Assembly: GCA_963617205.1 (NCBI GenBank)
Contig: CAVEOA010000015.1
Coordinates: forward strand, 1 to 46,408
Source of the DNA: UBA11524 sp963617205
Lineage (GTDB): Bacteria; Bacillota; Clostridia; Christensenellales; Aristaeellaceae
Reading direction: 5' to 3'
Length of the DNA: 46,408 nucleotides
Below the pieces are notes generated by a model. It was not told where the DNA came from. It was given only the letters and a program-made list of their open reading frames with translations, and made no database searches. The translations under genes and the position numbers were made by a program. Positions 1-8,306 of this stretch are shown here, one piece after another (positions within the stretch are counted from its first letter, which is position 1; each line of letters opens with the position of its first letter).

Positions 1-281
1 GGATCGACCGCACCGAATGCATATCGGTATTCGCGGATATGATGGCAGGGCACGACGGGTCTTTTGCCGCCTGTCCAACAGTATTTCGGGGTGTTGATTC
101 GGCCAAATCCGGCTTCATCCTGAAACATGATGCGTACCGGTTTGTTAGTGTTAACTAACCTAATTTCGTCCAATTTGGTTTTAATGTAACGCCGCACAAA
201 TGAAATAGTAAAATGAATAGTGCCTTTTGCAGCGATTCTTATAAATGATGATTTGGAAAAAAATAAACCTTTTATGACAGA
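1..281 (-). mobile_element. IS630-family transposase fragment (left edge)
   Basis: The minus strand is open from position 281 (just after a TAA at 282-284) to the window edge. From about position 200 onward it encodes a recognisable IS630-type DDE transposase core: KPVRIMFQDEAGFGRI, then PKYCW, then PCHHIREYRYAFGAVD. The Asp of the FQDE motif is the expected first catalytic acid. The N-terminal helix-turn-helix part is not present in this frame and there is no ATG upstream of the catalytic core, so this is either the second half of a two-frame element or a remnant cut at its 5' end. The C-terminal part lies outside the window. The DNA from about 180 to 420 is clearly more AT-rich than the rest of the window. 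No inverted terminal repeat could be identified. Confidence 0.75.
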
Positions 282-315
282 TTATGCTCCAAAAAGAACA
301 AATTTTGAATAGAGT

Positions 316-345
316 GTGACAGGCGGGTGAAGATAATGATATATT
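316..345 (+). promoter_or_regulatory. possible sigma-A promoter for the GH3 gene
   Basis: GTGACA (316-321), 18 bases, then TATATT (340-345), in the AT-rich stretch upstream of the GH3 gene. The match is imperfect and other AT-rich hexamers lie nearby, so this is only a candidate. Confidence 0.3.
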
Positions 346-381
346 TTATTATATAGCCTGTCTCTATGGACAGAATTCGAC

Positions 382-414
382 AATTTAAGACATTCCAATT
401 GGCTGGCTTAAATT
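382..414. promoter_or_regulatory. nested dyad upstream of the GH3 start
   Basis: AATTTAAG (382-389) and CTTAAATT (407-414) form perfect 8-base arms. A second palindrome, CCAATTGG (395-402), sits at almost the same centre. The element ends just before the ribosome binding site of the GH3 gene. It could be an operator for a sugar-responsive repressor or a leader RNA hairpin; no regulator gene is adjacent. Confidence 0.35.
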
Positions 415-432
415 AAGAAAGGAAAGGTAGTC

Positions 433-3400
433 ATGAAACGCACAAAGTTGTTGGCACTCCTCACAGGCATCTGCTGTCTCCTGTTGACGATCGTGATGGT
501 TGGAAGCTCCTTTACGGCGGCTTATGCCATGATGATCAACAAGGAACTGGGTATCGTAACCACGAGCGTGGTGACGGATGATCCTGAGCAGAATTCAAAT
601 TACTATACCACGAGTTTTCTCAAGGAGGACGGAACGCGTGACGATGAAGCTCTGTCCGCGTGGCAGAAGGCGCTGTGCGAGCAGATTCAAGGAGAGGGCA
701 CTGTTCTTCTGGCAAACAACGGTGTCCTGCCGATGGAAAAGGGGCTCGGCGTGACGGTGTTCGGGCGCGGTTCCGTGGATACTATTTACGGCGGCACCGG
801 TTCTGGTCAGGTGGATACCAGCAAAGCAGCAACCATGACGTCCGCACTGACGGAAGCGGGTCTGAACGTCAATACTGCTATGATGGACTGGTACTCTGCG
901 CAGATCGAGCAGATGAAGGAAGACAAGACGAACCGCTCTACGCCAGGCATGTTCACGGAATATGCTGACGTTCCGGCCGCAACGCGTATCGCTGAGGTGT
1001 CCGCCGAGGCTGTAGCATCTTCTGGCGTAAGCTATGAAGGCTACAAGGACGTTGCAATCGTGATGATCGGTCGCTCCGGTGGTGAAGGTGCTGACCTGTA
1101 TACCGGCACCTTCACGGACGGTACAGCGTACTTCGAGCTACAGGATACCGAACGCGAGTTGCTCAAGTATGTGGCATCACAGGGCTTCGGTAAGGTTGTC
1201 GTGCTAATCAACTCATCCAACGCACTGGCAATGGATTGGATTGACAACGAGGAATATGGCGTTGACGCGTGCCTCTGGATTGGCGGCCCTGGTCAGTATG
1301 GTCTGACGGCGGTCGCACAGATTCTTGTCGGTGATGTCAACCCGTCCGGTCGACTGGTGGACACTTACGCGGCTTCCTCACTCTCTTCCGCGGCAATTCA
1401 GAACAACGGTTCCTACGTCTACAGCAATGCGGATGAGGAAACCGGCTTGGTCGGCGGTGTCGAGATTGACGGTGTTCCCGGTGACAAGACGAAGGTGCGC
1501 TATGCCATCCACTATATGGTGGAGGCGGAAGGCATTTATGTCGGTTATAAGTACTATGAAACTCGCTATGAAGATGCTGTCCTCGGTCAGGGCAACGCGT
1601 CCGGCGATGCTGGCATGTTCGCTTCAAAGGGCAACGGCTGGGTGTACGGCGATGAAGTTGTGTACCCATTCGGTTATGGTCTGTCCTACACATCCTTTGA
1701 GCAGAGCCTTGAAGACGTGACCTATGATGCCGCTTCTGATAGCTTTACCATGCTGGTGAAGGTGACCAATACCGGCGATGTGGCAGGCAAGGAAGTCGTG
1801 CAGATTTACGGGCAGCAACCCTACACGGAATTTGATAAGGCGAATGCCATCGAGAAAGCTTCTATCCAACTTGTCGGTTTCGGCAAGACGGCGATGCTTC
1901 AGCCCGGCGAATCCGAAACGGTGACCGTGACGGTTGACCGCAAGGAGCTGACGGTCTACGACGAGTATGTTAACAAGACCTACATTCTCGAGACTGGCGA
2001 TTATTATCTGACGGTGGCCTCAAATGCGCATAACGCGGTGAACAACATCCTCGCAGCAAAGGGCTACGCTCCTGAGAACGTCGAAACGCCTGAAACCGAG
2101 GAAACAGACGCTACGGCTGATGAAACGTTTGTGACTGCGTCTGCTATGGACGCAGCCGGCGATTCGGCCAAGGTCTACAAGTTCACGGTTGACGTGGAGG
2201 ATGACGAAACCTACAGCACGTCTGCAACTGGCTACAAGATTACAAATCAGTTTGATGATGCGGATCTGAACAGCTATTACGATGAGAAAGTTGTTACCTA
2301 CCTCACCCGCAGCGACTGGCAAGGTACATGGCCAGTGTCCTTTGAGGAACTGACCGCGAATGATAAGATCATTAATGGTTTGCAGTTCAACTATATGGCG
2401 GAAGAGCCCGATGAGAGCATCATCACTGGCTCAACCGAGACAAATTATACGCTGGCAACCATGATCGGGAAGTCTTATGACGACCCGCAGTGGGAGGATA
2501 TCCTGAATCAGTTGACGGTTAATGACATGGCGGAAATCGTCGGTCATTCCGGCTACGGCACGCAGGCGATTGACTCCATTGGTCTGCCGGCAACGGTTTC
2601 GGCGGACGGTCCGCAGGGCATTAAGGCAACCTACGCCGGAAATAACTCCACCATTGCTTACACATCCGAGCCGATTATGGCGGCAACATTCAACACCGAA
2701 ATCCTGTACAACATCGGCCTATCCATGGGCGAAGATGCACTCCGCTCCGACAATCGTGTGGTTGGCTGGTACGGCCCGGCAATGAACATCCATCGTACAC
2801 CTTACTCCGGTCGCAACTTCGAGTATTACTCCGAGGATGGTTTCCTATCCGGCAAGATGGCGGCGCAGGAAGTGGCGGCGGCTCGTTCGAAGGGGCTGGT
2901 CGTCTATATCAAGCACTTTGCAGTAAACGACTTTGAAATGTACCGCCAGTCTGTCGCCACGTTCGCGACCGAGCAGGCAATCCGCGAAATCTACCTGAAG
3001 GGCTTCCAGTACGCGGTCGAGGAAGGCGGCGCCAATGCCGTCATGACCTCCTTCAACCGTATCGGTACACGCTGGGCAGGTGCTCATAGCGGTCTATGCA
3101 CGGAGGTTCTCCGCAACGAATGGGGCTTTGTGGGCGTCACACTGACGGACGCGGTCATGGCGAACCGCAACTGGATGGATGTCAAGATTGGCACCGAAGC
3201 AGGCAACGACTGCTGGCTGTCTTCGGGCGACTGGCTTGTCTCGAAGATTGAAGCATGGGCAGCGGAAGACGGGAAGCTGATGAAGAACATTCGCACATCT
3301 GCGAAGAACTATCTGTACGCGTACGCGAACTCCGCCGCGATGAACGGAATGAACGAAACAAGTCACGTTGTCCATACAACATCATGGGTGGAAACGGACA

Positions 3401-3900
3401 TGAAGATTGCCCGGATTGTGATGATTGTGCTGACGGCACTGTCCGGCATTGCGATGCTCATCTCCTACTTCCTGGATCGCAAGAATAAGCTGCAGCCGGC
3501 TGAGCGCAAGCACGTTTCTATCGTCGCGGCGGTTATCGCGCTGCTTGCTACCGTCCTGTATGTGATCATTGATTCGGCAGCGACCACGAAAATGAACTTT
3601 GACGTGCTGACGCTGGTTCTGTTGCTTGTCTCTGCAGTCTGCTATCTCATCGCAGGGCTGAAGAAGGTCGGTTTGCTGTCCGTTCTCGGTCTGCTATGCA
3701 CGCTGACTTCGCTGTTCCGATACATGGTGACAGAAATCAACTTCCGCATGGATGACCTGGTTTTGATTGCTGGTGGAACGGCTACGGTCAGTTCGCTGGG
3801 CATCACGTTCATCCTCTCCTTCATCCTGATGATTCTTGTGCCAATCGCAGGTGTTGTCCTGATGACTGGTTCGATGGGCGTTGAAAAGGAAAAGAAGTAA
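433..3900 (+). CDS. membrane-anchored GH3 glycoside hydrolase with reversed domain order
   Basis: This 1155-residue protein should hydrolyse beta-linked glucosides or related glycans at the cell surface. An N-terminal hydrophobic segment (about 7-33) acts as a signal anchor. The GH3 alpha/beta-sandwich (C-type) domain comes first (about 75-424, ending in the typical PFGYGLSY motif), then a fibronectin-III-like domain (about 430-545, NTGDVAGKEVVQIY), then the GH3 TIM-barrel (N-type) domain (about 690-975), the reverse of the common order. The predicted nucleophile is Asp906 in GVTLTDA; KHFAVND supplies the conserved Lys-His of the barrel. Four or five membrane spans follow (about 992-1145). 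The ribosome binding site AGGAAAGG lies just before the ATG. It stands alone between an IS remnant and a two-component system. The exact substrate is not readable from sequence. Confidence 0.9.
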   Translation: MKRTKLLALLTGICCLLLTIVMVGSSFTAAYAMMINKELGIVTTSVVTDDPEQNSNYYTTSFLKEDGTRDDEALSAWQKALCEQIQGEGTVLLANNGVLPMEKGLGVTVFGRGSVDTIYGGTGSGQVDTSKAATMTSALTEAGLNVNTAMMDWYSAQIEQMKEDKTNRSTPGMFTEYADVPAATRIAEVSAEAVASSGVSYEGYKDVAIVMIGRSGGEGADLYTGTFTDGTAYFELQDTERELLKYVASQGFGKVVVLINSSNALAMDWIDNEEYGVDACLWIGGPGQYGLTAVAQILVGDVNPSGRLVDTYAASSLSSAAIQNNGSYVYSNADEETGLVGGVEIDGVPGDKTKVRYAIHYMVEAEGIYVGYKYYETRYEDAVLGQGNASGDAGMFASKGNGWVYGDEVVYPFGYGLSYTSFEQSLEDVTYDAASDSFTMLVKVTNTGDVAGKEVVQIYGQQPYTEFDKANAIEKASIQLVGFGKTAMLQPGESETVTVTVDRKELTVYDEYVNKTYILETGDYYLTVASNAHNAVNNILAAKGYAPENVETPETEETDATADETFVTASAMDAAGDSAKVYKFTVDVEDDETYSTSATGYKITNQFDDADLNSYYDEKVVTYLTRSDWQGTWPVSFEELTANDKIINGLQFNYMAEEPDESIITGSTETNYTLATMIGKSYDDPQWEDILNQLTVNDMAEIVGHSGYGTQAIDSIGLPATVSADGPQGIKATYAGNNSTIAYTSEPIMAATFNTEILYNIGLSMGEDALRSDNRVVGWYGPAMNIHRTPYSGRNFEYYSEDGFLSGKMAAQEVAAARSKGLVVYIKHFAVNDFEMYRQSVATFATEQAIREIYLKGFQYAVEEGGANAVMTSFNRIGTRWAGAHSGLCTEVLRNEWGFVGVTLTDAVMANRNWMDVKIGTEAGNDCWLSSGDWLVSKIEAWAAEDGKLMKNIRTSAKNYLYAYANSAAMNGMNETSHVVHTTSWVETDMKIARIVMIVLTALSGIAMLISYFLDRKNKLQPAERKHVSIVAAVIALLATVLYVIIDSAATTKMNFDVLTLVLLLVSAVCYLIAGLKKVGLLSVLGLLCTLTSLFRYMVTEINFRMDDLVLIAGGTATVSSLGITFILSFILMILVPIAGVVLMTGSMGVEKEKK

Positions 3901-3917
3901 GGCGTTACCGGAAAATG

Positions 3918-3950
3918 ATATGCTCCCTGTCAACTTGACAGGGAGCATAT
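3918..3950. terminator. bidirectional hairpin between GH3 and histidine kinase genes
   Basis: A perfect 16-base inverted repeat (3918-3933 and 3935-3950) sits between the convergent ends of the GH3 gene and the kinase gene. Flanks are AT-rich in both directions (TTATATAT on plus, ATCATTTTCC on minus), so it can serve both transcripts, although neither side has a long T run. Confidence 0.7.
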
Positions 3951-3979
3951 TATATATCACATCCCGTTGCGCCCGTTTT

Positions 3980-5512
3980 TTATTCTGCTGAAAGGAGCTT
4001 TCCCTTCTCCTGCTTCTTTGCCAGCGGCAGTTCAAACCAGAACGAGGTGCCCTTGCCCTCCTCGCTGTCCACACCGAAGGGCACATGATGCTTTTCGAGG
4101 ATGCTGCGGACAATCGACAGCCCCAGTCCGCTGCCGATGACGGAGCGCTTGTGCGATTCCTGCGTGCGGTAGTAGCGGTTCCAAATCAGCGGCAGCTCGT
4201 CCTTTGCGATACCCTTGCCGGTGTCGGAAATCGTCAGGCGCACCCAGTTGCCGCACTTTTTTTGCGTGATGGTGACGGTCTTGTCCTCGCCCGTGTAGGT
4301 CAGCGCATTGCCGAGCAGGTTGTAGACGACCTGCGCAATCCGCTGCTCGTCGGCCGTGACCGTGACCTGCTCATCCGGTTGGAACACGACCTGATAGCCG
4401 TTTTGCTGCACCATGCGGCTGACGCGCTCGGCGATGCCCTGCACGGACAGCGTGAATGGGTAATCCGCCGGATTCAGCGGAATCGTGTCCGTCTGCAGAC
4501 GGCTGAAGTCGAGCAGCTCGTTGACAAGGCTCGTCAGCCGCTGCGTTTCATCGATGATGGTCTGCATGTTTTCAGGCGTCGCCTCGCCCGGAATATCGCG
4601 CATCATTTCTGCGTATCCGCCGATCATCGTCAGCGGCGTCCGCAGGTCATGGCTGATGTTCGCAATCAGCTCGTGCTGGAGGCGTTCGACCTGACTGAGC
4701 TCCTTGGCGGCATACACGAGCGTCTGATTCAGCTCTGCCATCTCGCGGTATTCGCAGCCGTGCGGCGGAATCACATAGTGACCGCGCGAGAGCATGTTCG
4801 CCGCTTCGCTCGTTTCAACGATGGAACGCGTGACCTTACGCGAAATGAGCATCGCCAGCACCGTTGCACCGAGAATGACCGTTATGGTAATCAAAAGGAG
4901 CTGCAGACGAAGCGTCGAAACCGTGCTGTCCAGCGGCGTAATGACGCAGTTGAGCAGCAGATAGCCCTGCGTCCCGTCCGGCAGGGTCACGCGGCGCGCA
5001 CACAGGAGGCTCTGCGTGTTCGATGCGTCGAATTTGGGGACATTGCCGCGGAAGACGTGGCTGTTGTACTGCTCGGGAACCGTCGCGATGTTGAACAGCT
5101 CCGTTAGCGTTGAGCCATCCTCCGGTGTCAGGACGCACCAGAAGGACAGGTCGCGGTTGCTCATACGGTGAATCAGGCAGTATTGCGTGCCCTCGGAGGA
5201 CAGGAACGTGTGCATGTTCTCATCAAGCAGGAGAATGCAGACGTTGTTTTGCCGCGAGAGCGTATCCATGAGCGAATACAGCTGCTCATTGCTGATGTTT
5301 TCCTCGACCGAGTCCGCCGCTGCCGTAATCTGGCGCGTCTTGTTCCAGCGGTAGAAGTCGTCCAGCCAGACGATCTGCATCAGCCACATCAGAATCAGCA
5401 CAAATGCCACAAAAGCCGCCAGATAGGTTAGCACCCGGCGGCGAATCGGCGGACGTTTTCTGCTTCTCTGCGGAAAACCCTGCCTTTTTTTGATTGCATC
5501 CAGCAGCTTCAT
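3980..5512 (-). CDS. sensor histidine kinase (HisKA/HATPase, HAMP)
   Basis: This 510-residue inner-membrane sensor kinase pairs with the response regulator gene just upstream. Membrane segments lie at about 28-50 and 203-223 and bracket an extracellular sensing region of about 150 residues; a HAMP linker follows (about 224-275). The phosphoacceptor is His288 in ANISHDLRTPL. ATP-binding motifs follow in order: N box (VVYNLLGNALTYTG), G1 (DTGKGIAKDELP) and G2 (GSGLGLSIV). The start codon follows the regulator stop by two bases, so the pair is one operon in the order regulator then kinase. The stimulus cannot be read from the sequence; the sensor region shows no family I recognise. Confidence 0.93.
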   Translation of the reverse strand: MKLLDAIKKRQGFPQRSRKRPPIRRRVLTYLAAFVAFVLILMWLMQIVWLDDFYRWNKTRQITAAADSVEENISNEQLYSLMDTLSRQNNVCILLLDENMHTFLSSEGTQYCLIHRMSNRDLSFWCVLTPEDGSTLTELFNIATVPEQYNSHVFRGNVPKFDASNTQSLLCARRVTLPDGTQGYLLLNCVITPLDSTVSTLRLQLLLITITVILGATVLAMLISRKVTRSIVETSEAANMLSRGHYVIPPHGCEYREMAELNQTLVYAAKELSQVERLQHELIANISHDLRTPLTMIGGYAEMMRDIPGEATPENMQTIIDETQRLTSLVNELLDFSRLQTDTIPLNPADYPFTLSVQGIAERVSRMVQQNGYQVVFQPDEQVTVTADEQRIAQVVYNLLGNALTYTGEDKTVTITQKKCGNWVRLTISDTGKGIAKDELPLIWNRYYRTQESHKRSVIGSGLGLSIVRSILEKHHVPFGVDSEEGKGTSFWFELPLAKKQEKGKLLSAE

Positions 5513-5514
5513 AA

Positions 5515-6198
5515 TCAGTCCTTCTCAAAGCGGTAGCCAACGCCGCGCAGGGTCGTGATGCGGTCGGCGTAATCGCCGAGGCTCCGGCGGAGCAGCTTGA
5601 TGTGCGTATCCAGCGTGCGGTCGTCGCCGAAGAAGTCATACCCCCACACGTCGCTGATGAGCTTTTCGCGGGTCAGCGCAATGCCGCGGTTGCGAACCAT
5701 GTAGAACAGCAGGTCATATTCCTTGGGCGACAGGTTCAATTTCTCGCCGTGAATCGTCACCTGCCGTGCGGTGAAGTCAACCACCATATCATCAATGGTG
5801 ATTTTTTCGCTGTCCTCGGCGGTCGCGGGCGCTGCGCTGCGCTTGAGGATGGCGGCAACGCGCATCATCAGCTCGCGCGGCGAAAACGGCTTGACGACAT
5901 AGTCATCGATGCCCAGCTCAAAGCCGTGAATGCGGTCATATTCCTCGCCGCGCGCGGAGAGCATCAGCACGGGCACCTGCGATTTCCGGCGAATCTCGCG
6001 GCATGCGGAGAAGCCATCCAGTTCCGGCATCATGACATCCATGATGATCAGATCATAGCTCTTTTGGCGGCATTTTTCGACTGCCTCCATGCCGTTTTGT
6101 GCCTCCTCGACGCTATAACCATCGAATGCGGCGTATTTGCGGATGAGCTCGCGGATTCGGGCTTCATCATCAACAACAAGCAGCGTCATGGTGTTCAC
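5515..6198 (-). CDS. OmpR/PhoB-family response regulator
   Basis: This 227-residue DNA-binding regulator has a receiver domain (about 4-115) with the acidic pocket at Asp10-Asp11, the phosphoacceptor Asp54 in LIIMDVMMPELDG and the conserved Lys in VVKPFSPRE. A winged-helix output domain (about 130-225) carries the standard LSPKEYDLL, DVWGYDFFGDDRTLDTHI and LRGVGYRFE segments. It is the first gene of a two-gene operon with the kinase at 3980-5512. OmpR-type output domains often bind direct repeats with 11-base spacing. Such a repeat lies at 6680-6698, upstream of the PDZ gene, and is a candidate target (inference). Confidence 0.95.
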   Translation of the reverse strand: MNTMTLLVVDDEARIRELIRKYAAFDGYSVEEAQNGMEAVEKCRQKSYDLIIMDVMMPELDGFSACREIRRKSQVPVLMLSARGEEYDRIHGFELGIDDYVVKPFSPRELMMRVAAILKRSAAPATAEDSEKITIDDMVVDFTARQVTIHGEKLNLSPKEYDLLFYMVRNRGIALTREKLISDVWGYDFFGDDRTLDTHIKLLRRSLGDYADRITTLRGVGYRFEKD

Positions 6199-6230
6199 CT
6201 CATTGCATTCAGCAATTTGTTCCTGTTCGT

Positions 6231-6259
6231 ATTATAGCGGAAATTTCCTGCAAAAGCAA
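6231..6259 (-). promoter_or_regulatory. sigma-A promoter of the regulator-kinase operon
   Basis: On the minus strand TTGCTT (6254-6259), a 17-base spacer and a perfect TATAAT (6231-6236). The transcript leader then holds a small inverted repeat, ATTGC-N5-GCAAT (6212-6226), just before the ribosome binding site. The promoter separates this operon from the PDZ gene upstream. Confidence 0.75.
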
Positions 6260-6272
6260 GTTTTTCATCCCA

Positions 6273-6644
6273 TCAGGGAGCAGACAGTGAAATTTGCAGA
6301 TGCTCCCCGTTCCGCAGGATTCCAACCATGCTCGGCTCTGCCTGCCTGTTGAAAAAATCGTCTGCGTCCGCTAAATCGGTGACGGCGGTTCCGTTCAGCG
6401 TCTGCAGCACATCGCCTGCGCGGATGCCGCTGCGGTCGGCACGGCTCTTGTCAATCACAGCAAGGACGTAAAGCCCTTCCTCCTCTGAGGCTTTCTGAAT
6501 CAGAACCAACCCTGCGGATGCACAGCCTGTCAGCTGCACGTCCTCCTTCTGCGGCCTGAAGTGCCAGCCAACTGCCAGCAGCGCACACGCCAGCACGCAC
6601 AACCCGACGATCCATTTTCGCCGCATTTGCGCCACTTCCTTCAA
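6273..6644 (-). CDS. small membrane-anchored PDZ-domain protein
   Basis: This 123-residue protein has one hydrophobic N-terminal segment (about 11-27, GLCVLACALLAVGW) and a single PDZ-like domain (about 38-120) with the carboxylate-loop region GLVLIQKASEEEGLY and the core DRSGIRAGDVLQTLNG, as in HtrA/DegP and SpoIVB-type PDZ domains. There is no protease domain, so it probably presents or senses peptide termini outside the membrane or acts as an adaptor. ATG codons at residues 1 and 7 are both possible starts. It lies upstream of, and in the same direction as, the two-component genes, with a separate promoter between. A role in the same stress response is plausible but inferred. Confidence 0.75.
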   Translation of the reverse strand: MKEVAQMRRKWIVGLCVLACALLAVGWHFRPQKEDVQLTGCASAGLVLIQKASEEEGLYVLAVIDKSRADRSGIRAGDVLQTLNGTAVTDLADADDFFNRQAEPSMVGILRNGEHLQISLSAP

Positions 6645-6666
6645 TAAAATCTTTCCTTACAGCGCG

Positions 6667-6698
6667 ATTGTAACCGCTTTGCGTGAAGGGTGCGTGAA
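6667..6698 (-). promoter_or_regulatory. PDZ gene promoter region with 11-base direct repeats
   Basis: On the minus strand a TACAAT -10 (6667-6672) lacks a good -35. Instead two copies of TTCACGCA (6691-6698 and 6680-6687) with an 11-base period occupy the -35 area. This is the arrangement expected for promoters activated by PhoB/OmpR-type regulators. The factor involved is not shown by the sequence. Confidence 0.45.
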
Positions 6699-6704
6699 AG
6701 TCCC

Positions 6705-6733
6705 TTGATTCCTGCCTGAATTTGCGGTATACT
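6705..6733 (+). promoter_or_regulatory. sigma-A promoter for the TraX-MetH operon
   Basis: TTGATT (6705-6710), 17-base spacer, TATACT (6728-6733), followed by a short leader and a GGAGAAGGAGG ribosome binding site. It diverges from the PDZ gene promoter. No cobalamin or SAM riboswitch fold is visible in the roughly 45-base leader. Confidence 0.75.
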
Positions 6734-6779
6734 GAAACGGAACTTTTTCTTTTGTCTGCGGAGAAGGAGGCGGTTTTCC

Positions 6780-7616
6780 ATGGCATATGCGCACGAGGCA
6801 TCGTGCAGGCGTCCGGCTCCTGTCGGCAGTGACGATATCGCCGGCTGCACGGCGACCGGCATCCTCAAGGTCATTGCCCTTGTCTTCATGTTCATCGACC
6901 ACGCCGGGAAAATGGTCTTTTCGAGCTATCCGGAAATGCGGATGCTGGGGCGAATCGCTTTCCCGCTGTACTGCTGGTGCATGGTGGTCGGCATCAGCTA
7001 CACGCGCTCTGTTCCGCGCTATCTCCTGCGAATCGCGCTGATTGGGCTGATTTCGCAGCCGCTGTACATGGTCGCGCTTAATCACTCGGTGCAGACGCCG
7101 AATGTCTTCCTGACGCTCTTCATCGCCCTTTGCGCCGTCTGGGGCATCCGCGAAAAGAAGATGCTGAGCCACATCTGGGCGCCCGTTCTGGCGCTATGCT
7201 CGGCGCAGGTGCTCGGCTGCGACTACGGCTGGCGCGGCGTGATGCTCGTCATGCTGCTTTACGGCGTGCGAAAAAGCCGCGCAGGCATCGCGTGCGTCAT
7301 GGTTGCGTACTGCCTCTTCTGGGGCAACAGCAGCTCGCAGATTACAAGCGCATTCGGCATCAACCTGTCCAGTCTGATTGCCTCGCCCGTTGGCAATGTT
7401 GTCTCTCCGTGGCTGCGGATGCAGGCGCTGGCAATTCTCGCACTGCCGCTGATGCTTCTGCCGACCTCGGCGCGCATCAAAATGCCGCGTCTGCTGAGCT
7501 ACTCGCTTTATCCGCTGCATCTTGTGCTTCTGATTGTGCTCGAAGCGTTTTTCGGGCTGACCATCCACACCGAACAGCTGGTGAACGCATGGAATGCGCT
7601 CATCGCGCTCTTCTGA
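6780..7616 (+). CDS. TraX-like polytopic membrane protein
   Basis: This 278-residue, about eight-span membrane protein carries the TraX family signature near its start: TGILKVIALVFMFIDHAGK, then MLGRIAFPLYCWCMVVG. TraX is known as the F-pilin N-acetyltransferase, but chromosomal homologues in Clostridia are widespread, usually uncharacterised, and presumably acylate a surface polymer or protein. The start has a strong GGAGG site six to ten bases upstream. It ends three bases before the MetH reactivation gene, so it heads the same transcript; a functional link to methionine synthesis is not obvious. Confidence 0.8.
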   Translation: MAYAHEASCRRPAPVGSDDIAGCTATGILKVIALVFMFIDHAGKMVFSSYPEMRMLGRIAFPLYCWCMVVGISYTRSVPRYLLRIALIGLISQPLYMVALNHSVQTPNVFLTLFIALCAVWGIREKKMLSHIWAPVLALCSAQVLGCDYGWRGVMLVMLLYGVRKSRAGIACVMVAYCLFWGNSSSQITSAFGINLSSLIASPVGNVVSPWLRMQALAILALPLMLLPTSARIKMPRLLSYSLYPLHLVLLIVLEAFFGLTIHTEQLVNAWNALIALF

Positions 7617-7619
7617 CGC

Positions 7620-8306
7620 ATGGAACACACGATTCAGATTAATCTGGACGAGGCGCTGCGCTATGCAGGTGTTCGTCCGCCTGCGCCGGAGGACCTGCGT
7701 GCACGTGCTGAAGCGCTGTCCCAAATGATGCGCGATAAGGTTACGCCACGGTATACTTGGCGGATGAGTCCGCTTGTGCATCAGGAAAACATGCCCGTGC
7801 TTGTCGCTGCGGACATTCTTTTGCCCGGCAGGACAGCCGATAGGATGCTTGCCGACTGCGACAGCGCGGTCGTGCTCGTCTGCACGCTCGGCACACCGTT
7901 CGATATGCTGCTTCGACAGACGGAGGCACGTGACATGGCGGACGCACTCCTGCTCAACGGCTGCGGCGCGGCGTATGTCGAGGCTGCCTGTGATGCGGCG
8001 GAGCGCGAAGTTGCCGAGCATTTTCCGAAAAAGCATTTGACGGACCGCTTCAGTCCCGGCTACGGCGATTTGCCGCTTTCCCTTCAGGCGTCGCTCCTTT
8101 CCATGACGGATGCATCGCGCCGTCTCGGCGTCACACTGAGCGATTCGTGCCTGATGAACCCTGTTAAATCGGTGACCGCCATCATCGGGCTGTCCGACCA
8201 TCCTCAACAGGCGAAAATCCGCGGCTGCGATTTCTGCACACTGCGGACTCGCTGCCAACTGCGAAAGGCTGGGAAATCCTGTGGAGAATCAACTGATTTT
8301 TCTTGA
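7620..8306 (+). CDS. stand-alone MetH reactivation-domain protein
   Basis: This 228-residue protein matches the C-terminal activation domain of cobalamin-dependent methionine synthase. In this family the domain binds S-adenosylmethionine and helps re-methylate cob(II)alamin formed by accidental oxidation. The clearest signature is RFSPGYGDLPL followed by LGVTLSDSCLMNPVKSVTAI; the C-terminus has a Cys-rich tail (CDFCTLRTRC). It overlaps the start of the next gene, which encodes a MetH lacking exactly this domain, by 26 bases. The overlap implies translational coupling. A separate reactivation protein next to a short MetH is established in Thermotoga and several Firmicutes. Confidence 0.9.
   Translation: MEHTIQINLDEALRYAGVRPPAPEDLRARAEALSQMMRDKVTPRYTWRMSPLVHQENMPVLVAADILLPGRTADRMLADCDSAVVLVCTLGTPFDMLLRQTEARDMADALLLNGCGAAYVEAACDAAEREVAEHFPKKHLTDRFSPGYGDLPLSLQASLLSMTDASRRLGVTLSDSCLMNPVKSVTAIIGLSDHPQQAKIRGCDFCTLRTRCQLRKAGKSCGESTDFS

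Noticed and set aside
183..230. Similarity between GTAACGCCGCACAAATG near 186 and GTAACGCCGCGCAAATG near 46021
   Set aside because: The 16 of 17 match does not extend on either side, and a match of that length is expected a few times by chance in a window of this size.
6734..6779. Cobalamin or SAM riboswitch upstream of the methionine genes
   Set aside because: The leader after the promoter is too short and no B12-box or S-box sequence is visible here or before metY.
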